35,591 bases of DNA from Actinomadura formosensis NBRC 14204 (GTDB lineage Bacteria; Actinomycetota; Actinomycetes; Streptosporangiales; Streptosporangiaceae). Shown here in pieces: positions 15,245 through 22,598 of this stretch (positions within the stretch are counted from its first letter, which is position 1; the number at the start of each line of letters is the position of its first letter). The translations under genes and the position numbers were made by a program. The stretch lies in assembly GCF_001552155.1 (NCBI RefSeq), contig NZ_BCQQ01000073.1, forward strand, positions 1-35,591, written 5' to 3'. A model generated the notes under the pieces. It was not told where the DNA came from. It saw only the letters and a program-made list of their open reading frames with translations, and did not search any database.

Positions 15245-16560
15245 CGCGCCGCCTCCCGGACGGCTTCGGCCAGGTCGTCGTCCTGGCCGGGCGGTACCGA
15301 GCGCAGGTCGAGCAGGCATCGCCCGTCCTCGACCCGCCCCATCACGGCCGGGACGCCGCGCCGCAGCCGCGCCGCGAACGCCTCGGGCACCGCCACGGCC
15401 GCGCTCGGCAGGACGACACCGGGCGCGCCGCCGCCCCCGACCGCCGCCTCGCTCTCCACGGCCCTCGCGTCGATCCCCTCGCCGCGCAGGAGCGCGGCCA
15501 GGCGCCCGGCACGCTCCCGCAGCGTCCCGGCGGCGGCGTGCAGGGCCTGTTCCGTCGGGGTGCGCGGGCCCCGGACGGTGGCCTCCAGCGCGGCGAGCGT
15601 CATCTTGTCGACGCGCAGCGCCCGCGCCAGCGGATGGCGGGCCAGCCGCCGCACCAGGTCCCGCCGCCCGAGGACGAGCCCGCACTGCGGGCCGCCGAGC
15701 AGCTTGTCGCCGCTGGCGGTGACCAGGTGCGCGCCCGCCTTGAGCATGGACGCGGCGTCGGGCTCGTCCGGCAGCAGCGGTTCGGGCGCGAGGAGACCGG
15801 AGCCGATGTCGGCGACGACCGGGACCCCGAGGCCGGTCAGCTCGGCGACGTCCGCGGCCCGTGTGAAGCCGGTCATGCGGAAGTTCGACGGATGCACCTT
15901 GAGGATGAAGCCCGTGCCGGCGCCGACGGCCGCCGCGTAGTCGTCCGGCGACGTCCGGTTCGTGGTGCCGACCTCGCGCAGCCGGGCGCCCGTCGCGGCG
16001 AGCAGTTCCGGGATCCGGAAGCCGTCCCCGATCTCCACCATCTCGCCGCGGCTGATGACGATCTCCCGGCCGGGCGCGAGCGTGGCCGCGGCCAGCACGA
16101 GCGCCGCCGCGCCGTTGTTGACGACGTGCGCGGCCTCCGCCTGCGGGACCCGCTCCACCAGGGCCGCCAGCACGGACCGTCCGCGTCTCGCCCGCCGGCC
16201 CGTCTCCAGGTCGAGTTCGACGTCGGTCGCACCGGACGCCACCGCGACCGCGTCCCGCGCGGCGTCCGACAGCGGCGCCCGCCCGAGGTTGGTGTGCAGC
16301 AGGACACCGGTCGCGTTGATCACGGGGCGCAGCCCCGACGCGGTCACCGGCAGCGCCGCGGCGGCCGCGTCCGCCACCGCGTCCGGCGCGATCTCCCCCG
16401 CCCGGGCCCGCCGCTGTGCCGCGACGACGGCCGCCTTCACCACGCCGCGGCCGAGCCGCCCGGCGGCCTCGGCGAGCCGCGGGTCGGCGAGCAGCGTGTC
16501 GGTGCGGGCGATCCGCCGCCGCCCGTCCTTCCCCACGACGGGCACGGCTTCACGATCCAT
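15241..16560 (-). CDS. selA: L-seryl-tRNA(Sec) selenium transferase SelA
   Basis: This 439-aa PLP enzyme converts Ser-tRNA(Sec) to Sec-tRNA(Sec) using selenophosphate. Characteristic sequences are INATGVLLHTNLGRAPLS, the TGRRARRGR loop, VNNGAAALVLAAATLAPGREIVISRGE and TASGDKLLGGPQCG, where K286 is the PLP-binding lysine. The ATG at 16560 has GGAGG 8 nt upstream, preferred over an upstream in-frame start at 16581. It heads the selA-selB-selD operon, with 4-nt overlaps at both internal junctions. Its 5' region is shared with a divergent MFS gene at 16695. The length is slightly below the 460 aa typical of E. coli SelA. Confidence 0.95.
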   Translation of the reverse strand: MDREAVPVVGKDGRRRIARTDTLLADPRLAEAAGRLGRGVVKAAVVAAQRRARAGEIAPDAVADAAAAALPVTASGLRPVINATGVLLHTNLGRAPLSDAARDAVAVASGATDVELDLETGRRARRGRSVLAALVERVPQAEAAHVVNNGAAALVLAAATLAPGREIVISRGEMVEIGDGFRIPELLAATGARLREVGTTNRTSPDDYAAAVGAGTGFILKVHPSNFRMTGFTRAADVAELTGLGVPVVADIGSGLLAPEPLLPDEPDAASMLKAGAHLVTASGDKLLGGPQCGLVLGRRDLVRRLARHPLARALRVDKMTLAALEATVRGPRTPTEQALHAAAGTLRERAGRLAALLRGEGIDARAVESEAAVGGGGAPGVVLPSAAVAVPEAFAARLRRGVPAVMGRVEDGRCLLDLRSVPPGQDDDLAEAVREAAR

Positions 16561-16681
16561 CAGGCGACCTCCGGGAGACACCGCTACCCGTCAGCATCGC
16601 ACGCAAACGGCCGGCCGTGGCGGCGTGATCCTTCGCGTAGCCGGCGGCGGACTCGAAGGCCGGAATGTCTGGTCGGTCGCC

Positions 16682-16687
16682 TAGTGT
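16682..16687 (+). promoter_or_regulatory. -10 element (TAGTGT) for a probably leaderless MFS transcript
   Basis: TAGTGT fits the actinobacterial -10 pattern TANNNT and ends 7 nt before the ATG at 16695, which has no ribosome site. The transcript would start at or next to the ATG. No convincing -35 is seen. Confidence 0.4.
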
Positions 16688-16694
16688 CGCGGTC

Positions 16695-17885
16695 ATGAGC
16701 GAGTCACTCCGGCACGCCGAGCACCCCCGAGCCGAACGGCCGCGCCTGGTCACGCGGCCCGTGGCGCAGGTGTTCGCGGCCACCTTCACGAGCCTGTCGG
16801 GTGTGTTCCTGCTGATGTCGGTCGTCCCGATGTACGCGGTGGCAGGCGGGGCGGGCCGTACCGGCGCCGGTGTCGCCACGGGCGCGCTGATGCTGACGAC
16901 GGTGCTCGCCGAACTCGCCCTCCCCCGCCTGCTCACCCGGTTCGGGTACGTGCCGGTGCTCGCGGCGGGGCTGCTGCTGCTCGGGCTTCCGCCGCTCGTG
17001 CTGACCGCCTCGTCCGGCATGGCGGCGATCACCTTGGTGAGCCTGGTGCGCGGGCTCGGCTTCGGGGTCGTCGTGGTCGTCCCGAACGCGCTGGTGGCGG
17101 CGCTGGCCCCGGCGGGGCGGCGCGGCGAGGCGCTCGGCGTGTTCGGCATCACGGCCGGCCTGCCGGCGGTGCTCGCGCTGCCGTTCGGGGTGTGGCTCGC
17201 CGAACGCGTCGGCTACCCGCCCGTGTTCATCGCCGCCTCGGTGATCCCGCTCGCCGCGCTGGCCACGCTCCCCGGCCTGCCGCGCCGTCCCGCGCCGGCG
17301 TCCGCCCAGGAGTCCTTCGGCATCGTCGCGGGGCTGCGGTCACCGGCGCTGCTCCGCCCGGCGGCGGCGTTCGCCGCGACCGCGATGGCGGCGGGCATCC
17401 TGATCACGTTCCTGCCGACGGCGGTCCCGGCCGGGGGCGTCGCCGCGGCGGCACTGTTCGTCCAGGCGGCCGTGACCACGCTCACCCGCTGGTGGGCGGG
17501 ACGGATCGGCGACCGGCACGGCACCGCGCGCCTGCTGATGCCCGCCATGGCCATGGCGGCGGCCGGCATCGCCCTGCTGTGCCTCGTCCCGCACCCGGCC
17601 GCCGTCTTCGCCTCGATGCTCCTGTTCGGCGCCGGTTTCGGCGCCACCCAGAGCGCGACCCTGCCCATCATGTACGAACGGGTGCCCGCCTCGGGCTACG
17701 GCACGGTCAGCGCCCTGTGGAACGTCGGCTACGACGGAGGCATGGGCGTGGGCAGCGCCGCCTTCGGCCTGGCCGCCACCCATACCGGCTACCCCTGGGC
17801 GTTCGCCCTGACCTCCGCGGTCATGGTCCTCGCGCTCCCGCTGGCGGCCGGAGCGGCGGGGAGGAGGCCGGAGGTCTCCAGGTAG
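16695..17885 (+). CDS. Major facilitator superfamily transporter
   Basis: This 396-aa integral membrane protein has about twelve hydrophobic segments in two halves. The loop between helices 2 and 3 contains RLLTRFGYVPVLAAG, a degenerate MFS motif A. A second half-repeat has WWAGRIGDRHGTARLL, a good motif A. A motif C-like stretch, GVFGITAGLPAVLALPFGVWL, lies in helix 5. The overall pattern fits small-molecule or drug efflux permeases; the substrate is unknown. The ATG at 16695 is chosen over an upstream in-frame ATG at 16665 because a TAGTGT -10 element ends 7 nt before it. It is divergent from selA and is not obviously linked to selenium metabolism. Confidence 0.82.
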   Translation: MSESLRHAEHPRAERPRLVTRPVAQVFAATFTSLSGVFLLMSVVPMYAVAGGAGRTGAGVATGALMLTTVLAELALPRLLTRFGYVPVLAAGLLLLGLPPLVLTASSGMAAITLVSLVRGLGFGVVVVVPNALVAALAPAGRRGEALGVFGITAGLPAVLALPFGVWLAERVGYPPVFIAASVIPLAALATLPGLPRRPAPASAQESFGIVAGLRSPALLRPAAAFAATAMAAGILITFLPTAVPAGGVAAAALFVQAAVTTLTRWWAGRIGDRHGTARLLMPAMAMAAAGIALLCLVPHPAAVFASMLLFGAGFGATQSATLPIMYERVPASGYGTVSALWNVGYDGGMGVGSAAFGLAATHTGYPWAFALTSAVMVLALPLAAGAAGRRPEVSR

Positions 17886-17924
17886 TGGCGGCCGCGGGGG
17901 GTGATGCTCGAATCTGACAAGCCG

Positions 17925-17953
17925 TTGCAAATTGGTGGAGTCTTCATTAATGG
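17925..17953 (+). promoter_or_regulatory. Candidate promoter (TTGCAA-N17-TAATGG) before the nuclease gene
   Basis: The gap between the MFS gene and the nuclease has an unusually AT-rich patch. TTGCAA (17925-17930) and TAATGG (17948-17953) are 17 bp apart, as for a housekeeping promoter. A second option is the leaderless -10 TACCCT at 17980-17985, which ends 6 nt before the ATG at 17992. Confidence 0.4.
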
Positions 17954-17991
17954 TTCGCCGGGCCGGCGACGCGCCGCCCTACCCTCCCGCC

Positions 17992-19698
17992 ATGCGCCGA
18001 ACAGCAGCAGCACTCGCGACCGTCCTGACCGCCGGCCTCGCCGCCGGCGTGCCGCCGGCCGCCGCGGCGGAGCCGTCCACCTGCGGCACCCCCGCCGACC
18101 ACCAGATCGCCGACGTCCAGGGCAGCGGGACCGCGAGCCCTCTCACCGGGCGGACCGTCCGGGTCGAAGGCATCGTCACCGCCGACTTCCAGCGGCCCGA
18201 CCAGCTCAAGGGCTTCTTCATCCAGGACCCGACGCCCGACCGCGACCCCCGGACGTCCGACGGGTTGTTCGTCTACTCCACCGAGGAGGTCGCGCCCGGT
18301 GACCGGGTGCTCGTGACCGGCACGGCCGTCGAGTACAACGGGCTCACCGAACTGTCGCCCGTGTCCGCCGTCGACGTGTGCGGCACGGGGCGGATCGCCC
18401 CGGCCCGCGTCCGGCTTCCGCTGCGCGACGGCGTGGACGCTCCAGGCGTCCCGCCCCTGGAGCGGTACGAGGGCATGCTGCTGCGGTTCGGGCAGCGGCT
18501 CACCGCCACCGAGGTCTACCGGCTCGGACGGTACGGGGAGGTCACGGTCTCGGCGGGCGGCCGGCTCTTCCAGCCGACCGACGGCCACGGCTCGACGCAG
18601 GCGGGCAACGACGCGCGCAGGCTGCTCGTCGACGACGGCTCGAACGTCCAGAACCCGGACACGATCCCGTACACCGACCCGCGCGTCCTGCGGATCGGCG
18701 ACTCGGCGTACGGGCTGACGGGCGTCCTCGGTCACGGGTTCGGCGAATACCGGCTGGAGCCCACCAGGACGGTGCGTTTCGCCGCCACCGACCCGCGACC
18801 GGAGAAGCCCCGGCATGTCGGCGGGGACGTGCGCGTCGCGAGCTTCAACACGCTCAACTGGTTCACGACGCTGAACAGGCGCGGTGCCGACACGGCGGAG
18901 GAGCAGGAGCGGCAGCTCACCAAGCTGGCCGCCGCGCTCAAGGGGCTGGACGCCGACGTCGTCGGGCTCATGGAGGTCGAGAACAACGGCGACACCGCCG
19001 TGCGGGCCATCGTGGACCGGCTGAACCGGGACGCGGGCGCCGCGACGTACGCGTGGGTGCGGCACCCGTACCCGGGAACGGACGAGATCCACGTCGCGCT
19101 CATCTACCGGCCGGCGAAGGTCACCCCGGTCGGCGCGGCACGCTCGGCGCAGGACCCGGTCTTCGACCGCCCGCCGCTGGTGCAGACGTTCCGGCCCGCG
19201 TCCGGCGGGACGGCGTTCACCATGATCGTCAATCATTTCAAGTCGAAGGGCTGCGGCGGCGCCACCGGGCCCGACCGGGACCAGGGCGACGGCCAGGGCT
19301 GCTACAACGCCCGCCGCGTCGCCCAGGCGGAGGCGATCGGCGCGCTCGCGGCGGAGTCGGAGAACCCGCTCGTCGTCGGCGACCTCAACGCCTACACGGC
19401 CGAGGACCCGGTGAAGGTGCTCACCGGCGCGGGGCTCGTGTCGCAGACGCAGCGGTTCGTCCGTCCCGGTGAGCGGTACAGCTACGTGTTCGACGGGCAG
19501 TCGGGCGAGCTGGACCACGCGCTGGCCGGAGGGTCCCTGTCGCGGCGCGTGACGGGCGCGACGATCTGGCACGTCAACAGCGACGAGCCCGTGTTCCTCG
19601 ACTACAACACCGAGTACAACCCGCCGCGGTTCTACCGGCCGGACGCGTTCCGCTCGTCCGACCACGACCCCGTCCTGCTGGGTCTCGATCTGCGCTGA
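17992..19698 (+). CDS. Secreted ExeM/NucH-type endonuclease/exonuclease/phosphatase-family nuclease
   Basis: This 568-aa protein is predicted to be exported. A Sec signal (basic MRR, hydrophobic core to about residue 24, AAAA before AEPST) precedes an OB-fold-like domain (DVQGSGTASPLTGRTVRVEGIVTADF, about 30-150). The C-terminal half is an endonuclease/exonuclease/phosphatase domain with ASFNTLNWF, GLMEVENNG, VALIYRPA, NHFKSKGCGG, VVGDLNAYTAEDP and SSDHDPVLLG, which supply the metal- and phosphate-binding Glu, His, Asp and Asn residues. This layout is that of extracellular DNases such as ExeM and NucH, which degrade environmental or biofilm DNA. The ATG at 17992 follows a TACCCT -10 without a ribosome site. 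A strong terminator follows at 19707-19737. The gene is not clearly linked to its neighbours. Confidence 0.88.
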   Translation: MRRTAAALATVLTAGLAAGVPPAAAAEPSTCGTPADHQIADVQGSGTASPLTGRTVRVEGIVTADFQRPDQLKGFFIQDPTPDRDPRTSDGLFVYSTEEVAPGDRVLVTGTAVEYNGLTELSPVSAVDVCGTGRIAPARVRLPLRDGVDAPGVPPLERYEGMLLRFGQRLTATEVYRLGRYGEVTVSAGGRLFQPTDGHGSTQAGNDARRLLVDDGSNVQNPDTIPYTDPRVLRIGDSAYGLTGVLGHGFGEYRLEPTRTVRFAATDPRPEKPRHVGGDVRVASFNTLNWFTTLNRRGADTAEEQERQLTKLAAALKGLDADVVGLMEVENNGDTAVRAIVDRLNRDAGAATYAWVRHPYPGTDEIHVALIYRPAKVTPVGAARSAQDPVFDRPPLVQTFRPASGGTAFTMIVNHFKSKGCGGATGPDRDQGDGQGCYNARRVAQAEAIGALAAESENPLVVGDLNAYTAEDPVKVLTGAGLVSQTQRFVRPGERYSYVFDGQSGELDHALAGGSLSRRVTGATIWHVNSDEPVFLDYNTEYNPPRFYRPDAFRSSDHDPVLLGLDLR

Positions 19699-19706
19699 CC
19701 CGTGCC

Positions 19707-19737
19707 GGGCCGGCCGCCGGAGAATGGCGGCCGGCCC
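19707..19737 (+). terminator. Strong hairpin after the nuclease gene
   Basis: GGGCCGGCCGCC (19707-19718) and GGCGGCCGGCCC (19726-19737) form a perfect 12-bp stem with a 7-nt loop, starting 8 bp after the stop codon. A T run is absent, as is common for actinomycete terminators. Confidence 0.75.
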
Positions 19738-19761
19738 CTCGCGCACTGCGGGCACGAAGCG

Positions 19762-19767
19762 TATGAT
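19762..19767 (+). promoter_or_regulatory. -10 element TATGAT for the small membrane protein
   Basis: TATGAT is a near-consensus -10, 31 bp before the ATG at 19799 and after the nuclease terminator. The -35 region is weak. A transcript from here would have a leader of about 25 nt with GAG next to the start. Confidence 0.4.
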
Positions 19768-19798
19768 CCGGGTCACATTTCTAGAGATCGGTGCTGAG

Positions 19799-20083
19799 AT
19801 GACCGGAACCGTCGCTGCTCCCCCGCTCGCCTTCGGCATCGGCCCGGACGGAACCTACACCCGGTTCGGGCAGGTCGCCGCGTTCGTCCTCGGGCTCCTC
19901 ACGACGTTCGTGTTCCTGCCTCTGGTCGTGGTCGCCGCGCTGCTGTACACCCGGGCCGAGACCCGGTTCGCCGAGGACCCGGCGCGGGCCCGCGCGCTCG
20001 TGAACTGGTCCTGGCTCTGCGTCACGGCCCCCATCGTGATCGCCGCCGTCGTCATCGCCGCCCTCCTCGCGCTGAAGGGCTGA
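19799..20083 (+). CDS. Small two-helix membrane protein (94 aa)
   Basis: The predicted 94-aa protein has two transmembrane helices, about residues 26-50 and 75-93. They are joined by a charged loop (TRAETRFAEDPARARALVNWSW) that probably faces the cytoplasm. The PPLAFGIGPDG stretch before the first helix is seen in small actinobacterial membrane proteins of unknown function. I chose the ATG at 19799 over one at 19763, because the latter lies inside the TATGAT -10 element. It stands alone between two hairpins. I cannot name a function. Confidence 0.7.
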   Translation: MTGTVAAPPLAFGIGPDGTYTRFGQVAAFVLGLLTTFVFLPLVVVAALLYTRAETRFAEDPARARALVNWSWLCVTAPIVIAAVVIAALLALKG

Positions 20084-20093
20084 CGGGAAGAGG

Positions 20094-20110
20094 ACCCGCA
20101 CCGGGCGGGT
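20094..20110 (+). terminator. Short hairpin after the small membrane protein gene
   Basis: ACCCGC (20094-20099) pairs with GCGGGT (20105-20110) around a 5-nt loop, 11 bp after the stop and followed by TTGG. It is a plausible weak terminator, close to the next start at 20122. Confidence 0.4.
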
Positions 20111-20121
20111 TGGCACACGGT

Positions 20122-21123
20122 ATGAGCGTGCGCTTCTCCGTCCTCGACCTCGCCCCCGTCGTCAGCGGCTCCACATCCGCCCAGGCCCTGCGCAACACCC
20201 TCGACCTGGCCCGGCACGCCGAGCGGCTCGGCTACCACCGGTACTGGCTCGCCGAGCACCACGCGATGCCCGGCATCGCGAGTTCGGCGACGGCGGTGCT
20301 GATCGGGCAGGTCGCGGCGGTCACCGCCACGATGCGGATCGGGTCCGGCGGGATCATGCTGCCGAACCACGCGCCGATGGTCGTCGCCGAGCAGTTCGGC
20401 ACGCTGGAGGCGCTGTATCCGGGCCGCATCGACCTCGGCCTCGGCCGCGCGCCCGGCACCGACCAGGCCACCGCGCTCGCGCTGCGCCGCTCCCCGGACG
20501 CACTGTCGGTGGACGACTTCCCCGAGCAGGTCATCGAGCTGCGGAGCTACTTCGGCGCGGACGGCAAGGTGACCCCGGCCGCCGGCAACGAGCCGCCGGT
20601 GTGGCTGCTCGGGTCCAGCGGCTACAGCGCGCGGCTCGCCGGGCTGCTCGGGCTGCCGTTCGCGTTCGCGCACCACTTCAGCGCCGCGAACACCGTGCCC
20701 GCGCTGACGCTGTACCGCGAGTCGTTCCGTCCGGGCGCGCTGGACGAGCCGTACTCGATGATCGGCGTGTCCGTCACCGCCGCGGACACCGACGAGCGGG
20801 CGCGCGAGCTGGCCGCGCCCCAGGCGCTGGCGTTCCTGCGGCTGCGGCAGGGCCGTCCCGGGCCCCTGCCGACGCCGGCGGAGACCGCCGCCCACCCGTA
20901 CACGCCGCTGGAACGGCAGATGATCGACGAGCGGCTGGCGGACCAGGTGGTGGGCGGCCCGCAGACCGTCCGCGCGCAGATGGACACCCTCATCGAGCGG
21001 TCGGGCGTCGATGAGGTCATGGTGGTGACGCAGGTGTTCGACCACGCCGACCGGCTGCGGTCCTACGACATCCTCGCCGACCTCTACAAGGACGACTTCG
21101 CGGCAGGGCCGACGACGGAGTGA
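20122..21123 (+). CDS. LLM-class (luciferase-like) flavin-dependent oxidoreductase
   Basis: This 333-aa protein belongs to the bacterial luciferase-like monooxygenase superfamily, in the MsnO8-type branch. It starts with SVLDLAPV, followed by ARHAERLGYHRYWLAEHHAMPGIASSATAVLIG, then IRIGSGGIMLPNHAPMVVAEQFGTLEALYPGRIDLGLGRAPGTD (with T-M before IRIG), a typical signature of the group. The C-terminal region has VWLLGSSGYSARLAGLLGLPFAFAHHF. The fold binds FMN or F420; the substrate cannot be inferred. The ATG at 20122 is preferred to an upstream in-frame TTG at 20110, which overlaps the hairpin. There is no clear ribosome site. It converges with gabT, 22 bp away. Confidence 0.85.
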   Translation: MSVRFSVLDLAPVVSGSTSAQALRNTLDLARHAERLGYHRYWLAEHHAMPGIASSATAVLIGQVAAVTATMRIGSGGIMLPNHAPMVVAEQFGTLEALYPGRIDLGLGRAPGTDQATALALRRSPDALSVDDFPEQVIELRSYFGADGKVTPAAGNEPPVWLLGSSGYSARLAGLLGLPFAFAHHFSAANTVPALTLYRESFRPGALDEPYSMIGVSVTAADTDERARELAAPQALAFLRLRQGRPGPLPTPAETAAHPYTPLERQMIDERLADQVVGGPQTVRAQMDTLIERSGVDEVMVVTQVFDHADRLRSYDILADLYKDDFAAGPTTE

Positions 21124-21145
21124 CGCGCTTCGCGGCCGGGCCGGG

Positions 21146-22507
21146 TCAGTCGGCGAACGCCTCCTCCAGGACGTCCAGCCCCTCGGACAGCAACTCCTCC
21201 GGGATGACCAGCGGGGGCAGGAAGCGCAGCACGTTCCCGTACGTACCGGTCGTCAGGACGAGCAGGCCCCGCTCGTGGCAGCGGCGCGCCACCCGCGCGG
21301 TCAGCTCGGGATCGGGGTCCTTCGTGCCGGGCCGGACCAGCTCGATCGCGATCATCGCGCCGCGCCCCCGGACGTCCCCGATCGAGGGGTGCCGCCCGGC
21401 GAGCGCCCGCAGCCGGGGCAGCATGATCTCCCCGATCCGGCGGGCGCACTGGGTGAGCTTGCCGTCCTCGATCTCCTCCAGGACGGCCAGCGCCGCCTCG
21501 CAGGCCAGCGGGTTGCCGCCGTAGGTGCCGCCGAGCCCGCCGCCGTGCACCTTGTCCATGATGTCCGCGCGTCCGGTGACGGCCGCGAGCGGCAGCCCGC
21601 CCGCGATGCCCTTCGCGGTCGCGACCAGGTCAGGGACGATCCCCTCGTGCTCGCAGGCGAACAGGTCGCCCGTCCGCGCGAAGCCGGTCTGCACCTCGTC
21701 GGCGATGAACAGAATGCCGTTGGCGCGGCAGAACTCGGCGAGCGCGGGCAGGAAGCCGGGCGCGGGCTCGATGAAGCCCCCCTCGCCCTGGATCGGCTCG
21801 ATCAGCACGGCCGCGACGTTCGTCGGGCCGATCTGCTTGGTGATCTGGTCGATGACCTGCGCCGCCGCCTCCGGGCCGCAGTTGTCCGGGCCGGTCGGCC
21901 AGCGGAACGGATACGCCAGCGGCGCCCGGTACACCTCGGGCGCGAACGGGCCGAACCCGTGCTTGTAGGGCATGTTCTTGGCGGTCAGCGTCATCGTCAG
22001 CAGCGTCCGGCCGTGGTAGCCGTGGTCGAACACCACGACCGCGTCCCGGCCCGTCGCGTAGCGGGCGATCTTGACGGCGTTCTCCACGGCCTCCGCGCCG
22101 CTGTTGACCAGGAAGGACCGCTTCTCGTGATCGCCGGGCGTGAGCCGGTTGAGGTGCTCGCACACCGCCACGTACGACTCGTAGGGCGCGACCATGAAGC
22201 AGGTGTGGGTGAAGCGGTCGGCCTGCGCCTTCACCCGCGCGGCGACCCGCGGGTTGGCGTTGCCCACGTTCGTGACCGCGATACCGGAGCCGAAGTCGAT
22301 CAGCGAGTTGCCGTCCGCGTCGACGATCACTCCGCCGCCGGCGTCCGTCACGTATACCGGGAGGACGCTGCCGACGCCCGGCGGTACCGCCGCGACGCGC
22401 CGTGCTTGCAGCTCCCGGGAGCGGGGGCCGGGAATCTCGGTGACGACACGGCGTTCCTGCGGCAGACGTCCGCCGCTTGCCCCAAGGGCAGTGTCCTGGC
22501 TGGTCAT
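21146..22507 (-). CDS. gabT: 4-aminobutyrate (GABA) aminotransferase
   Basis: This 453-aa class-III PLP aminotransferase transfers the amino group of GABA to 2-oxoglutarate, yielding succinate semialdehyde. Family motifs include DFGSGIAVTNVGNANPRV, LVNSGAEAVENAVKIAR, FDHGYHGRTLLTMTLT, EPIQGEGGFIEPAPGFL, FIADEVQTGFARTG and the PLP lysine K299 in TAKGIAGGLPL. GVVIVDADGNS-type sequence and overall length agree with actinobacterial GabT. The start is the ATG at 22507; a TATGTT -10 element (22519-22514) ends 6 nt upstream, so the mRNA is likely leaderless. It is divergent from a PucR-type activator whose next gene is an aldehyde dehydrogenase, which together suggest GABA or polyamine breakdown to succinate. 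Related omega-amino acids are possible substrates. Confidence 0.88.
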   Translation of the reverse strand: MTSQDTALGASGGRLPQERRVVTEIPGPRSRELQARRVAAVPPGVGSVLPVYVTDAGGGVIVDADGNSLIDFGSGIAVTNVGNANPRVAARVKAQADRFTHTCFMVAPYESYVAVCEHLNRLTPGDHEKRSFLVNSGAEAVENAVKIARYATGRDAVVVFDHGYHGRTLLTMTLTAKNMPYKHGFGPFAPEVYRAPLAYPFRWPTGPDNCGPEAAAQVIDQITKQIGPTNVAAVLIEPIQGEGGFIEPAPGFLPALAEFCRANGILFIADEVQTGFARTGDLFACEHEGIVPDLVATAKGIAGGLPLAAVTGRADIMDKVHGGGLGGTYGGNPLACEAALAVLEEIEDGKLTQCARRIGEIMLPRLRALAGRHPSIGDVRGRGAMIAIELVRPGTKDPDPELTARVARRCHERGLLVLTTGTYGNVLRFLPPLVIPEELLSEGLDVLEEAFAD

Positions 22508-22598
22508 GGCCTGAACATAAGCCGGGTCCCGCCTACGATGAACCGTACGGGGCGGCGAAATCCGCCCAGCGAGGTAGACACTTTGCACAAGGATTGCG
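22508..22598. promoter_or_regulatory. Divergent gabT / pucR control region
   Basis: This 91-bp gap holds the gabT -10 element (minus strand, TATGTT, 22519-22514), an inverted repeat GGGCGG-CGAAAT-CCGCCC (22550-22567) and an AAGGA ribosome site (22589-22593) for the PucR gene. The inverted repeat lies between the two promoters and is a candidate PucR-type binding site; no consensus for this subfamily is known to me. Confidence 0.4.

Noticed and set aside
16561..16694. Candidate tRNA-Sec (selC) in the selA upstream gap
   Set aside because: No acceptor stem, T-loop TTCGAATC-type sequence or long variable arm could be found here or in other gaps by eye; absence elsewhere in the genome is unknown.
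16550..16696. 48-aa minus-strand ORF across the selA/MFS gap (MTATLGDRPD start)
   Set aside because: It overlaps both flanking gene starts, has no ribosome site and lower third-position GC than real genes; probably chance.
17891..17898. GCGGCCGC palindrome after the MFS gene
   Set aside because: An eight-base palindrome is expected in DNA of this composition and no stem-loop of useful size surrounds it.
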